Origin: Candidatus Binatia bacterium
Lineage (GTDB): Bacteria; Desulfobacterota; Binatia; HRBIN30
NCBI GenBank assembly: GCA_023150935.1
Contig: JAKLJW010000013.1
Span: 1-64,000 of the forward strand
Length of the DNA: 64,000 nt
Reading direction: 5' to 3'
Both the position numbers and the translations under genes were made by a program. Positions 33,647 through 42,593 of the stretch are shown here, piece by piece (positions within the stretch are counted from its first letter, which is position 1; each line of letters opens with the position of its first letter). The notes beneath the pieces were generated by a model. The model was not told where the DNA came from. It saw only the letters and a program-made list of their open reading frames with translations, and made no database searches.

Positions 33647-35431
33647 TCACACGCGCAACCCTACCGCGCGCATCAAGCCGAGGGCGTTGCTCTTCGTTAC
33701 GACCCCCGGCTGCATGCGGTAGTCGAACACCATCCTTCCGTCCTCGAGGTGATCCTGAAAATGGACGTTGACGGCGTGCGGCGCGAGCGCTTCGGCGATG
33801 CGCGCCAGCGCCAGGTCGTGGGTCGTCACCAGACCGATCGCCCCGCGCGCCACCAACTCGCGCACGACCGCCTCGGCCCCGATGCGCCGATCGTGCGAGT
33901 TCGTACCGTGCAGGATTTCGTCGAGCAGGAATAGCACCGGCACCGTCCCGGCGGTCAGGTCCAGCAAATAGCGCAACCGGGTGATCTCGGCGTAAAAGTG
34001 CGACGCTCCTGCCTGCAACGAATCGACCACCCGCATCGACGCGCCCACCGCAAGCGGCGAGACGGTCAGACGCCGGGCCCGCACCGGCGCCCCAGCCAGG
34101 GCCAGCACTGTGTTCGTCCCGACCGTCCGCAGCAACGTGCTCTTACCGGACATGTTAGACCCGCTGACGATGAAGAGCTGCACCTCGTGATCGAGGCGGA
34201 CGTCGTTACGGACACCGACCGACTCGGGCAGCAACGGGTGCCCCACGGCCTCGCCATGAAAGCACCGCCCGGATTCGAGCACTTCGGGAAAGGGATCGTC
34301 GGGATGCTCGGCGCTGTAGGCCGCCAGCGCACCCAGCGCTTCCAGCTCCCCGATCGCTGCCAGCCAGTCTCCGATCGCCGGACCCGACTTCTCCCGCCAC
34401 GCCTCGATCGCCAGCGCGCACTGCGTGCTCCAGAGCAGGAGCGGCCCGATCGCGGCAAAGAACTGGTTGCGGCGCGCGTCGAGCAGGTCGACGCGGCGGC
34501 GCAGACGCGCAATCTGTCGTGACGGCGGCTCGCCGTCGACGTCGAGCTGACAACGCAGCTCGACCAACCGCGGCGCGGCAAAGCTTTCCCGCTCGAGACG
34601 CGCCAGCAACTCGGTCAGCAGCGCCAGATCGCGCGTCGGTCGTTCCACCGCGCGGATGACCCGCTGCACGCGTCGCCGCAGCGCCAGGCCAAGCGTACCC
34701 TCGGCGGCCAACGCCACGCCGAACGGCAACGGACCCGTCGAACCGCTCTGCCACGCCAGCAGAGCGAGAACCGTCAGTGTCACCGCGGCCAGAGCCGCCG
34801 GGCGCGCCCACCGCACCGGCAACATCGACGGCGCCGTTCCCCACGCGGTCAGGGCCTCGGGTTCGACGCCGACACGCACGTCGCTGCCGAGCACCGCGAG
34901 GTCCTCGCGCAAGTCGAGCCGTGGTCGCAGCTCCGTCACCGCCGCGTGACGCGCCCGCACGACGTTCGGCAGGGCCGGGGCGAGCAGCCAATTCGCCAGC
35001 CGTTCCTCGCCGGCGCGCGTGCGTGCCGTACACAGGAGATCGAAGAGCGAGCCGTGACCGAACACGTCGAGGTCGCCGGCATAAGGGTGCGCCGCATCCG
35101 CGAACCCCTCGCCGGTCGCACCCGTCCCCGCCCAACGACCCGCAAGCCGCGCCACGCCCCGCTCGTAAAACCCGGCAGCCCGCTGCGCACGCTGCCGGGC
35201 CCGGATAACGTTCTCGTGCAGCACGACGAGGCCGACGAAAACGACGACTGGTACCGCCAGCCACCCCGCCGACACCCAGTGCGCATCCAGAACGATCCAG
35301 GCCAACCCCACCGCCGCCACAAACGTCGCCAGCCGGGCCCGCGAGATAGCCCGTTCACGCCCGCTCAAAACGGCGGCGGTGGCCTGCCGCTGGGCCAGAC
35401 GTTCAGCGTAAATCGCGGCCGGATCTTCCAT
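33647..35431 (-). CDS. membrane-associated MutS-family ATPase
   Basis: 594 aa. The C-terminal third is a MutS ATPase: Walker A around residues 423-432 ('SGSNMSGKST'), Walker B 'VLFLLDEILHGTNSHDR', 'VTTHDLALARI'. Unlike MutS1/MutS2 it has hydrophobic helices at about residues 33-72 and 211-250, and it lacks the mismatch-binding and Smr domains. This matches the poorly studied group of membrane-bound MutS-related proteins annotated as MutS homologues but not shown to act in mismatch repair. The ATG directly follows the stop of the ThDP-enzyme gene (TGA-ATG), so the two are co-translated, a pairing with no obvious metabolic logic. Confidence 0.85.
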   Translation of the reverse strand: MEDPAAIYAERLAQRQATAAVLSGRERAISRARLATFVAAVGLAWIVLDAHWVSAGWLAVPVVVFVGLVVLHENVIRARQRAQRAAGFYERGVARLAGRWAGTGATGEGFADAAHPYAGDLDVFGHGSLFDLLCTARTRAGEERLANWLLAPALPNVVRARHAAVTELRPRLDLREDLAVLGSDVRVGVEPEALTAWGTAPSMLPVRWARPAALAAVTLTVLALLAWQSGSTGPLPFGVALAAEGTLGLALRRRVQRVIRAVERPTRDLALLTELLARLERESFAAPRLVELRCQLDVDGEPPSRQIARLRRRVDLLDARRNQFFAAIGPLLLWSTQCALAIEAWREKSGPAIGDWLAAIGELEALGALAAYSAEHPDDPFPEVLESGRCFHGEAVGHPLLPESVGVRNDVRLDHEVQLFIVSGSNMSGKSTLLRTVGTNTVLALAGAPVRARRLTVSPLAVGASMRVVDSLQAGASHFYAEITRLRYLLDLTAGTVPVLFLLDEILHGTNSHDRRIGAEAVVRELVARGAIGLVTTHDLALARIAEALAPHAVNVHFQDHLEDGRMVFDYRMQPGVVTKSNALGLMRAVGLRV

Positions 35432-37000
35432 TCAGAGCACCGCCTCGATCAGATGCGGCCCCGGCTCGCCGAGCGCCCGGCGCAAAGCCGCCACCAGCGC
35501 TTCCGCCGTCTCCACGCGCACCGACGGCACGCCGAGGCCACGGCCGAGCAGCACCCAGTCGAGCGCCGGCGACGAGAGATCCGTCAACGCCCTCGCCTGC
35601 GGCCCCGGCTCGGCGATCCCTGCCCGCATCAGCTCGAACTGCAGGATTCGGTAGCAACGGTTGGCGCACACCAGCGTCGTTACGTTCAGCCCTTCGCGCG
35701 CCTGCGTCCAGAGCGCTTGCAGCGTATACATGCCGCTGCCGTCGGCCTGGAAGTCGATCACGGGCCGATCGGGACACGCCAGTGCGGCGCCGGTGGCGCA
35801 CGGCGGCCCCTGGCCGATGGCGCCGCCGGTGAGCGTCAACAACGTGTGCGCCGGTGCGGCGGCGGAGACCGCATAGTACGCCGCACTCGTCGTCGCGGCT
35901 TCGTCGACGACGATGGCCCGCTCCGGCTGCACCGACGCCAGCGCCGCCGCTATGGTGCCGGGGGCGAGCGGGCCGGCCGGTAGTGCGGGACGTTCCGTAT
36001 GACCGAGCGCCGGGCCTTCCGGCGGCGCGCCGAGGGCGTCCGCCAGAGCCTCCAGCATCGCACCGGCATCGGCCTCCGTACCCGGCGGCCGATGCTCGTC
36101 GGCCACCGCGAGCGGAACGACGGTCTGCTGCGCCGTCACCAGCCGGCTCGGCATGCCGGCATAGCCGAAAAACGCCACCGGCTCGCGCGCCCCTGCCAGT
36201 ACGAGAGTCCGGTAAGGCGCCAGCACCTCCATGACGTGCTCGGGAAAATACGGCAGCCGGTCAATGCGCGGCAGTCCGGCGCCACGATCGAGACGCGCCG
36301 GAAACTGCTCGACGAACAGATGCGCACCCGTGGCCGCGGCAACCCGCGCCGCGGCCCGCTGCCCGCGCGCCAGCAGGGCCGTGCCTCCGAGCAGCAGGGC
36401 CGCCGGCTGGCCGCCCTCACGCAAGGCTACCGCAGCGCGGTCGACTGCCGCGGCGTCCACCGGCGCTGCCGGCAGCGGACGCGGCGCCATCGCCCCGTGC
36501 GCCGCGTCGTACTGGGCGTCGTGCGCCACAATCAATGTCGCCACACGCCCCGGGGCGCTCCCCGCGGCGGCAAGCGCATCGGCCATGTCCCCGGCCAGCT
36601 CGGCGGCGTGCCGGTTGCGCCGCACCCAGTGCGATACCGGACGTGCCAGCGACTCGATGTCTGAGGTCAGCGGCGCGTCCACCGCGAGATGCCAGGACGC
36701 ATGGTCACCGATGACGTTGACGACGGCCGAGCGCGCCCGCCGCGCGTTGTGAAGATTGGCGATACCGTTCGCAAATCCCGGCCCGAGGTGGAGCAGGGTC
36801 AGCGCCGGCTTCTCGGCCATCCGCGCGTACCCGTCCGCGGCCCCGGTGCAGACGCCCTCGAACAGGCCCAGCACCGCTCGCATTCCCGGCACCCGGTCGA
36901 ACATCGCCACCAGCGGCATTTCGGTGGTGCCGGGGTTGGCAAGGCACAGCTCCACCCCGGCGGCTACGGCCGTACGCAACATGCTCTCCGCCCCGTTCAT
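35432..37000 (-). CDS. thiamine-diphosphate enzyme, acetolactate-synthase large-subunit-like
   Basis: 522 aa. ATG 37000 is chosen because the ThDP fold starts at '[20 protein letters not shown]'. N-terminal PYR domain with the catalytic Glu in '[19 protein letters not shown]', central domain, and C-terminal PP domain with '[18 protein letters not shown]' and a ThDP motif that reads ADG ('[20 protein letters not shown]') instead of the usual GDG, followed by 'NRCYRIL' (Asn ligand). This is the IlvB-like subgroup often annotated acetolactate synthase, but true function may be another 2-keto acid reaction; no IlvN regulatory subunit is nearby. Co-translated with the MutS-like gene. Confidence 0.85.
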   Translation of the reverse strand: MNGAESMLRTAVAAGVELCLANPGTTEMPLVAMFDRVPGMRAVLGLFEGVCTGAADGYARMAEKPALTLLHLGPGFANGIANLHNARRARSAVVNVIGDHASWHLAVDAPLTSDIESLARPVSHWVRRNRHAAELAGDMADALAAAGSAPGRVATLIVAHDAQYDAAHGAMAPRPLPAAPVDAAAVDRAAVALREGGQPAALLLGGTALLARGQRAAARVAAATGAHLFVEQFPARLDRGAGLPRIDRLPYFPEHVMEVLAPYRTLVLAGAREPVAFFGYAGMPSRLVTAQQTVVPLAVADEHRPPGTEADAGAMLEALADALGAPPEGPALGHTERPALPAGPLAPGTIAAALASVQPERAIVVDEAATTSAAYYAVSAAAPAHTLLTLTGGAIGQGPPCATGAALACPDRPVIDFQADGSGMYTLQALWTQAREGLNVTTLVCANRCYRILQFELMRAGIAEPGPQARALTDLSSPALDWVLLGRGLGVPSVRVETAEALVAALRRALGEPGPHLIEAVL

Positions 37001-37311
37001 CGCTTCTCTCCCTTCGCCGGCGGGCGTGACAGAGTATAGGACGGCAGTCAACGGGAGTGGTTGGGGGCTTAGGGTCGTCGAGATTCCTGGCGCCTTGACA
37101 CTGCTGGCTGGGGCCAACTATGCGGTTCTCACGTGAAGGTGCCGGGGGGCGTGATCGAGTCGTGGCCGTGCGAGGATGCGACTACAGGTTCCGAGAGGCT
37201 TGTGTGGTTCACGCGCGAAATCGAGTGCCCACGCAGGCGGGCCGTGACGCGGCGTCCGCTGGGGCGGGAGCGGCGGCAGTGGCCGTGGGGCTGAACGCTG
37301 CGTAGCCGCCG
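37001..37311. other. divergent intergenic region (ThDP enzyme / TetR)
   Basis: 311 bp without a gene that I can support. A TTGACA at 37095-37100 has only a weak -10 (TATGCG, 18 bp on) toward the TetR gene. A TetR operator would be expected here, but no clear palindrome stands out. Confidence 0.35.
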
Positions 37312-38094
37312 ATGCCGCGCGCCCGCCGGACAACGCGAGTCCCGCGCAAGGTAGGGTACCATCACGGCGACCTGCGCCACGCGCTGATCGAGGCAGCGCT
37401 GGCGGTAGTCGAGCGGAAAGGCGTGGCTGGACTCACGTTGCGCGAGGCGGCGGAACGCGCCGGCGTAACGCACGCCGCAACCTACCGGCACTTTCCCGAC
37501 AAGGCGGCGCTGGTTGCGGCACTCGCCGAGCGCGGCTTTCGCCGCCTGCGCGAGATCATGGAGGAGGCGATCGAGCGGACGGCCGCGGATCCGGTGGCGC
37601 GGCTCCTTGCTCTGGGCACGGCGTACATGCGCCTTGCCGACGAGCATCCCGCGGTCTTCCGTCTCATGTTCGGCTCCGAGATCGCCGATCGGTCGAAATA
37701 CCCGTCGCTCCGCACCGCCGACGATGTCGCGTTCGCCGAGCTGCGCGAGGCGATCGCCGCCTGTCAGGCGGCGGGTGTCGTGCGCGAGGGGAATCCCGTG
37801 CGCCTCGCCATGGTCGCCTGGGCGATGACACATGGCATCGCTGTCGGCTGGCTCGACGGGCAGTTTCAGCGCCGCGGCTGGCACGACACGACGGCGGAAG
37901 AGGTCTTCCTTCGCGCCGCGACGGTGATCTTTGGCGGGCTTTTCAGCGGCGGCGCGGCGCCGCCCGCGCCACAAGGCGCCCGTGCGAGACCGCCGGGAAC
38001 ATCGCCTTCTGCAGCCGACCCGCCGCCGCCAGGGCCGCCTCCGGCGCCCGCGGGTACCGCGCCCCACGTACGCCGGAAACGCCCGCGTGGCTAA
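37312..38094 (+). CDS. TetR/AcrR-family regulator (WHG-domain type)
   Basis: 260 aa. Begins with a basic tail, then 'GYHHGDLRHALIEAALAVVE', 'GLTLREAAERAGVTHAATYR' and 'HFPDKAALVAALAERG', the HTH of TetR proteins. 'PAVFRLMFGSEIAD' and the end 'MTHGIAVGWLDGQF' fit the C-terminal WHG ligand domain. The last 50 residues are a Pro/Ala-rich basic tail not typical of the family. Divergent from the ThDP enzyme/MutS-like pair, which is its most likely target; ligand unknown. Confidence 0.88.
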   Translation: MPRARRTTRVPRKVGYHHGDLRHALIEAALAVVERKGVAGLTLREAAERAGVTHAATYRHFPDKAALVAALAERGFRRLREIMEEAIERTAADPVARLLALGTAYMRLADEHPAVFRLMFGSEIADRSKYPSLRTADDVAFAELREAIAACQAAGVVREGNPVRLAMVAWAMTHGIAVGWLDGQFQRRGWHDTTAEEVFLRAATVIFGGLFSGGAAPPAPQGARARPPGTSPSAADPPPPGPPPAPAGTAPHVRRKRPRG

Positions 38095-38098
38095 CGAC

Positions 38099-39754
38099 CT
38101 ATTTCCCCGTGACCGAAACCTCCACCGAGATCTCGGGGGTGTCGAGATCGGTAGTCCGCACGACGAGGACGTCGGCAAACTCGCCCGTGACGGTCGGCGC
38201 AAACTCGATTTCGATCGGGTGTAGCTCCCCGGGTTCGAGGGAGAACGGCTCCTCTCCGGCAGCCACCGCGAACGGCGGCGACAGCGAGCCAATGCGGCCG
38301 GCGAGCACCGTGTCCCCGCGGTTCTTGACCCAGAGCTTCCGGGTGCGCACCGCGCCGACGGAGACCCTGGTCGCCAGGCGCGCCCGCGCCCGCGACAGCC
38401 GGACATCGCCGCTCCCGGCACCCGTCGCGCGGTTGCGAACGAAAACCGTCTCGGTGTCCTCGCCGTCGCGCCGATCGCTCCACATGACGTGCGGCGACCC
38501 GTCGGGCCCGACGCCCATGCCGGGGAAGCGCGCCTCTACCGCGCCGGCGTCGGTCGCGAACTCGAGCGGACTCCAGGTCGTGCCGCCGTCGAGCGAGTAG
38601 CGCAGAGCGACGTCGGAGCGGATGTCGTCACTCGGCGGCGGAAGCGCGTCGCGCTCGTCTTTCCACCACAGCCAGAGGACGCCACGCCACGGATCCGAAG
38701 CCCAGGAGGAGAGCTTGCTTCGCGCCTCGGAGACGGTGGTCTCGGCCTCCCAGGTGACGCCCAGATCCGGCGAGCGGGCATAGCGCACGCTCGGCGGCGC
38801 GCCGCTGGCGGTGTCGAAGACCGTCCACGTGAGGTGCAGGGGCCCAAGCGGATCGACGAGCACGTCCGGGTCCCAGTCGCGCGCGTCGGTGGCAATCGCC
38901 GCGCGTTCGACGAACGTCTCACCGCCGTCGCTGGACACTGCCAGGTATACGTCCCAATCGGGCCGGCGCCGCTGGTCGCGCCAGACAACGGCGACCACCT
39001 CGCCGCTCGTCCCGTCGACGCTGAACCGAGGCCAGGCCGCGTGCTCGGTCGTGACGGTGCTCAAACGCATCGGCTCAGAGAACGTCTCGCCGCCGTCGGT
39101 CGAGCGCGCGTAGTACACCTGCGCCTTGGGCGTAGTTTGATCGGGATTGCCGTGGTGCCAGGCGACATGGACCCGGCCCTGCAGGTCGACGCTCAGGCTC
39201 GGCGCAGCCGGATCCGCATCCGCCGCGCCGCTCACATCGTTGGGCTCGTCCGTCCAGGTGTCGCCACGGTCGCAGGAGCGCCGGTAGAAGATCCGCGACG
39301 TGCCGCCCAGGCGGCGGTCGTTCCAGGCGACGTGCACCGTGTCGTCCGGTCCGACCGCGAGATTCCCGCCGAGCGCGGGCAGCCGGTTCGTCTCGTTGCC
39401 GCCGATGTCCACCCCCTCGCTCCAGGTTGCGCCGCCGTCGTCGGAGTGGGCGTAGAGAATGCGGTACCAGGACCCCTGCTGGTCGGCCCACACCAGATGG
39501 AGCCGGCCCGTGGAATCGGCCGCGATCTTTCGCCCCACGCTGCCGGCCGAGCGCAGCCCGGAGGCCGTAACCTGCACCTCGGGACCCCACGCCTCCCCGA
39601 CGCCGTGAGTAGGCACAGGGTCGGCGGCATACGCGTAGGCGGGGGCCAGGAGGCCGCCCGCGACGGCCGCGGCCAGGGCGAGATTCCGAGCGCGACGAAG
39701 CGCGGCGGTGCCCGTGACGGCGCTGCCGCCGCCGGTGGTGGTTGCTTTCTGCAT
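38099..39754 (-). CDS. exported Asp-box (BNR/sialidase-like) protein
   Basis: 551 aa. ATG 39754 (AAAGGAG site) precedes a signal peptide ('LALAAAVAGGLLAPAYAYAA'). Six or so Asp-boxes are visible: 'SDDGGATWSEG', 'SCDRGDTWTDE', 'STDGGETFSE', 'SSDGGETFVE', 'SPDLGVTWEAE', 'SLDGGTTWSPL', giving a complete six-bladed propeller. The last 110 residues ('KLWVKNRGDTVLAG', 'IEIEFAPTVTGEFADVLVVR') resemble an immunoglobulin-like ASPM/SPD-2/Hydin or choice-of-anchor D domain. Secreted or surface located; catalytic activity unproven. Convergent with the TetR gene, 4 bp apart. Confidence 0.85.
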   Translation of the reverse strand: MQKATTTGGGSAVTGTAALRRARNLALAAAVAGGLLAPAYAYAADPVPTHGVGEAWGPEVQVTASGLRSAGSVGRKIAADSTGRLHLVWADQQGSWYRILYAHSDDGGATWSEGVDIGGNETNRLPALGGNLAVGPDDTVHVAWNDRRLGGTSRIFYRRSCDRGDTWTDEPNDVSGAADADPAAPSLSVDLQGRVHVAWHHGNPDQTTPKAQVYYARSTDGGETFSEPMRLSTVTTEHAAWPRFSVDGTSGEVVAVVWRDQRRRPDWDVYLAVSSDGGETFVERAAIATDARDWDPDVLVDPLGPLHLTWTVFDTASGAPPSVRYARSPDLGVTWEAETTVSEARSKLSSWASDPWRGVLWLWWKDERDALPPPSDDIRSDVALRYSLDGGTTWSPLEFATDAGAVEARFPGMGVGPDGSPHVMWSDRRDGEDTETVFVRNRATGAGSGDVRLSRARARLATRVSVGAVRTRKLWVKNRGDTVLAGRIGSLSPPFAVAAGEEPFSLEPGELHPIEIEFAPTVTGEFADVLVVRTTDLDTPEISVEVSVTGK

Positions 39755-40231
39755 GGCATTCTCCTTTCGCGCGCCCGCCGGCGCGTTCGCCCGCACCGCC
39801 ACGGGAAGCCTGTTCACCCCCGCATGTTACTCACGGTAACATCGGCGTAAGAGCAATGCCAGAACAATCTTCGCGGGTACGTTCCCCTCTTTCTCTCCTC
39901 GTCACCGTTGGCCTGCCCATGGCGGTCTGGTCTCTGTTCGGACAAACGGAGAACGGCATGAAGATCCGTCCGCTGGCGGAGGACAAGGCCGGGTTGTGAG
40001 CCAACTGGTCGCCCGTGGAACCGAGCAGACGGCGTCCCCATCGATACGCAGCAGCAGGCACCTTCCCGCCGTTACAGCGCTCGCCCCCGCCTGACAACCC
40101 GTGCTCGCCACAGACGCCGAGAAACCTACCGCTCTCGGCTACGGGGCCTCGGCGCATCTGGGGGGAAACGCTCGGTCCGGTTGCGGCTGGAGGCTCTGGA
40201 CTGGCGGGAGTCTCGCCCTTCCCGGCGCTTT
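39755..40231. other. gap without a supported gene
   Basis: 477 bp. A 47-codon plus-strand ORF (39856-39999, 'SLLVTVGLPMAVWSLFGQ') could encode a tiny membrane peptide, but no ribosome-binding site supports it. A weak relative of the 27034/56541 repeat occurs at 40203-40220. Confidence 0.35.
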
Positions 40232-40996
40232 CTAGTCTCCCTGGCGCGCGTCGAGCTGTAACAGCGCGCGCGCCTCGGCGGAGGCCGGCGCCGATAACAC
40301 CGCCTCCGCCGGCCCGTCCTCCACAACCCGACCCGCCACCAGCACCACCGCACGGTGCGCAACCCGCCGCGCGAACGGTACGTGGTGCGTGACGATCAAC
40401 AACGTCAGCCCCGTCGCCGCGAGGTCGCTCACGACCGCCAACACCTCACCCACCAGCCCCGGGTCCAACGCCGACGTCGGCTCGTCGAACAATAGCACCT
40501 CGGGCCGCACCGCCAGCGCCCGCGCAATCGCCACCCGCTGCTGCTGGCCGCCCGACAAAGTTGCCGGATACGCCCCCGCCTGCCGCTCCAGACCGACTCG
40601 CGCCAGTAGCCGCAGCGCCTCCGCACGGGCCGCCTCCAACGACTCCCCCAGAACGTGCCGCGGCGCCGCCATGACGTTCCCCAACGCCGTCAGGTGCGGG
40701 AACAGGTGCAGACTCTGAAACACCATGCCCACCCGCCGGCGCAACGCGCACAGCAGCCCCGCATCCGCTCGCTCCGACAAACCGGGCCGCAGCGCACAGC
40801 CGGCTACTTGCACCTCCCCCGCCGTGAACGGCGTCAGGTAGTTCAATCCGCGCAACAGCGTCGTCTTGCCCGCCCCCGAAGGTCCCAGAATCGCCACCAC
40901 CTCCCCCCGCCCGACCTCGAGGTCGACTCCCCGCACGACCTCCGCACCGCCGATAACCGTGCGCAAACCGCGCACCCTCACCATCGCCTCGCTCAT
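40232..40996 (-). CDS. polar amino acid ABC transporter ATPase (GlnQ-like)
   Basis: 254 aa. Walker A 'GPSGAGKTTLLRGLNYL', Q-loop 'VGMVFQSLHLFPHLTALGN', signature 'LSGGQQQRVAIARALA', Walker B 'VLLFDEPTSALDP' and H-switch 'VTHHVPFARRVA'. This is the PAAT family ATPase energising uptake of polar amino acids. Start 40996 overlaps the stop of the substrate-binding/permease gene (ATGA); longer in-frame starts would overlap that gene heavily. Confidence 0.92.
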   Translation of the reverse strand: MSEAMVRVRGLRTVIGGAEVVRGVDLEVGRGEVVAILGPSGAGKTTLLRGLNYLTPFTAGEVQVAGCALRPGLSERADAGLLCALRRRVGMVFQSLHLFPHLTALGNVMAAPRHVLGESLEAARAEALRLLARVGLERQAGAYPATLSGGQQQRVAIARALAVRPEVLLFDEPTSALDPGLVGEVLAVVSDLAATGLTLLIVTHHVPFARRVAHRAVVLVAGRVVEDGPAEAVLSAPASAEARALLQLDARQGD

Positions 40997-42489
40997 CTCG
41001 CCGCCGGCGCCAGATAACGTTCCAACCGCCGCGCCCCGCGCGACAACGGGTAACTCATCGCCAGATACAAACCCGCGCACAAAATACCCGGCCCCAGCCA
41101 ACTGTGCACGTCAACCGCCGTAATCGTCATCTGTTTGGTCAACTCGACTACCGTGATCACCGACACCAACGACGAGTCCTTCAACATCGCAATGAAATCG
41201 TTCGCCATCCCGGGCAACGCCGTGCGCAACGCCTGCGGAAACACCACCCGCCAGAACGCCGTCCAGCGCGACATTCCCAGCGCCAGCGCCGCCTCGCTCT
41301 GCCCGGCCGGCACGGCCGCCAGACCGGCTCGGTATATCTCCGCCTCGTACGCGGCGTAGTTCATGCCCAGACCCAGCACCGCGGCAACCATGGCATTCAA
41401 CGCCATCAGCGGCGCCAACCCGTAGTACAGCACATAAAGTTGCAAGAGCAGCGGCGTGCCGCGGAACACCTCTACGTACGTCGCCGCCACCGACCGCGTC
41501 AGCCCGCCGCCGTAACGCCTCGCAGTACTGAGCGCCAATCCGCCCGTGACAGCCACCGCCATAGCCAGCAACGACACCACCACGGTCACCCCGGCGGCGC
41601 GCACGAAGAGCACCGTCTGCGCCGAGGTCCACCGCGTCGTCCGCGCTGCGCCCGCCGACGGCACCGCAGCCACCGTCGCCTGCCGATCGTCCCACAGATC
41701 CCAGCGGCTGAGTATCGTCTTCAGAGTCCCGTCACGACGCAGCTCGTCAAGCGCGGCGTCGATGGCGTTCGCCAGCGCGGTCTCGTCGGGACGCAGTCCG
41801 ATGACGTAAACGCCGGTGCCCACGGTCGCCGCGGCACGCAACTCCGGCCGCACGAGGCCGTAACGAGCGGCAATGACGTTGTCGAGCAGGACCGCATCGA
41901 GCCGGCCCTCGGCGAGGTCGATGTACGGCTCCTCCACCCCCTCGTACAGCACCGCCTCGATGTCCGGACTCCGGCGCAGCAGCTCGTGCGCGAACGAATG
42001 CGCCAGCGTACCCACCCGCCGGCCCCGCAGGTCGCTCAGATCGTGCACATCGCGCTCGCCGGCGCGGACCACCAGGGTCTCGGCAAACACATAGTAAGGC
42101 GCGCTCAACTCGAGCCGGGTGCGGCGCGACGGCGTCGCTTCCAGCCCGTTCATGATGACGTCGAAGTCGCCGCGCTCCAGTGCGGGCACCAGCGCCGACC
42201 AGTCCGTCTGCACGAATTCGGCCCGCACGCCGAGCCGCGCCGCCAGCGCCGCCGCCAGCTCGACTTCGAAACCGACGAGCCGCGTCGCGTCGGCGGGGTC
42301 CTGGAAGACGTACGGCTCGCCGCCCTGCACATCGCCGCCCCAGCGCAGGACACCGCGCCGGCGCACGCGCTCGTGACTGTCGGCGGCGGCGGCGCCGCTC
42401 GCCCAGGCGAGCAGCGCGATCGTCACGACGGTCGCAGCGACGCGCCACCATCCCGAGCGGCGCGCGACCGCCTCGACCCGCACCGTCAC
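40993..42489 (-). CDS. fused substrate-binding protein / permease of polar amino acid ABC transporter
   Basis: 498 aa. GTG 42489 is preferred because the next sequence is a signal segment ('WWRVAATVVTIALLAWASG') and a GGGAGGGG site precedes it. Residues about 40-260 are an SBP_bac_3 domain ('LRWGGDVQGGEPYVFQDP', 'LVGFEVELAAALAARLGV', 'DFDVIMNGLEATPSRRTRLE'). Residues about 285-498 are the HisM/GlnP-type permease with five helices and the EAA-like loop 'GQSEAALALGMSRWTAFWRV'. Fusions of this kind (GlnP-like) tether the receptor to the channel. The ligand is probably an amino acid. Partner ATPase follows. Confidence 0.9.
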   Translation of the reverse strand: MTVRVEAVARRSGWWRVAATVVTIALLAWASGAAAADSHERVRRRGVLRWGGDVQGGEPYVFQDPADATRLVGFEVELAAALAARLGVRAEFVQTDWSALVPALERGDFDVIMNGLEATPSRRTRLELSAPYYVFAETLVVRAGERDVHDLSDLRGRRVGTLAHSFAHELLRRSPDIEAVLYEGVEEPYIDLAEGRLDAVLLDNVIAARYGLVRPELRAAATVGTGVYVIGLRPDETALANAIDAALDELRRDGTLKTILSRWDLWDDRQATVAAVPSAGAARTTRWTSAQTVLFVRAAGVTVVVSLLAMAVAVTGGLALSTARRYGGGLTRSVAATYVEVFRGTPLLLQLYVLYYGLAPLMALNAMVAAVLGLGMNYAAYEAEIYRAGLAAVPAGQSEAALALGMSRWTAFWRVVFPQALRTALPGMANDFIAMLKDSSLVSVITVVELTKQMTITAVDVHSWLGPGILCAGLYLAMSYPLSRGARRLERYLAPAAR

Positions 42490-42593
42490 CGGCGCGCTCC
42501 CCTCCCCCTCGCTCCGCTCTCTTCCGCGAAGGCGCGAGCGGGCGGGCGGGCATACCCCGGTAACGCAACCGGCTCTTTCACTGCACTGCGAGG

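Noticed and set aside
39856..39999. 47-codon plus-strand ORF
   Set aside because: No convincing ribosome-binding site and no similarity recognised; cannot be told from chance in GC-rich DNA.
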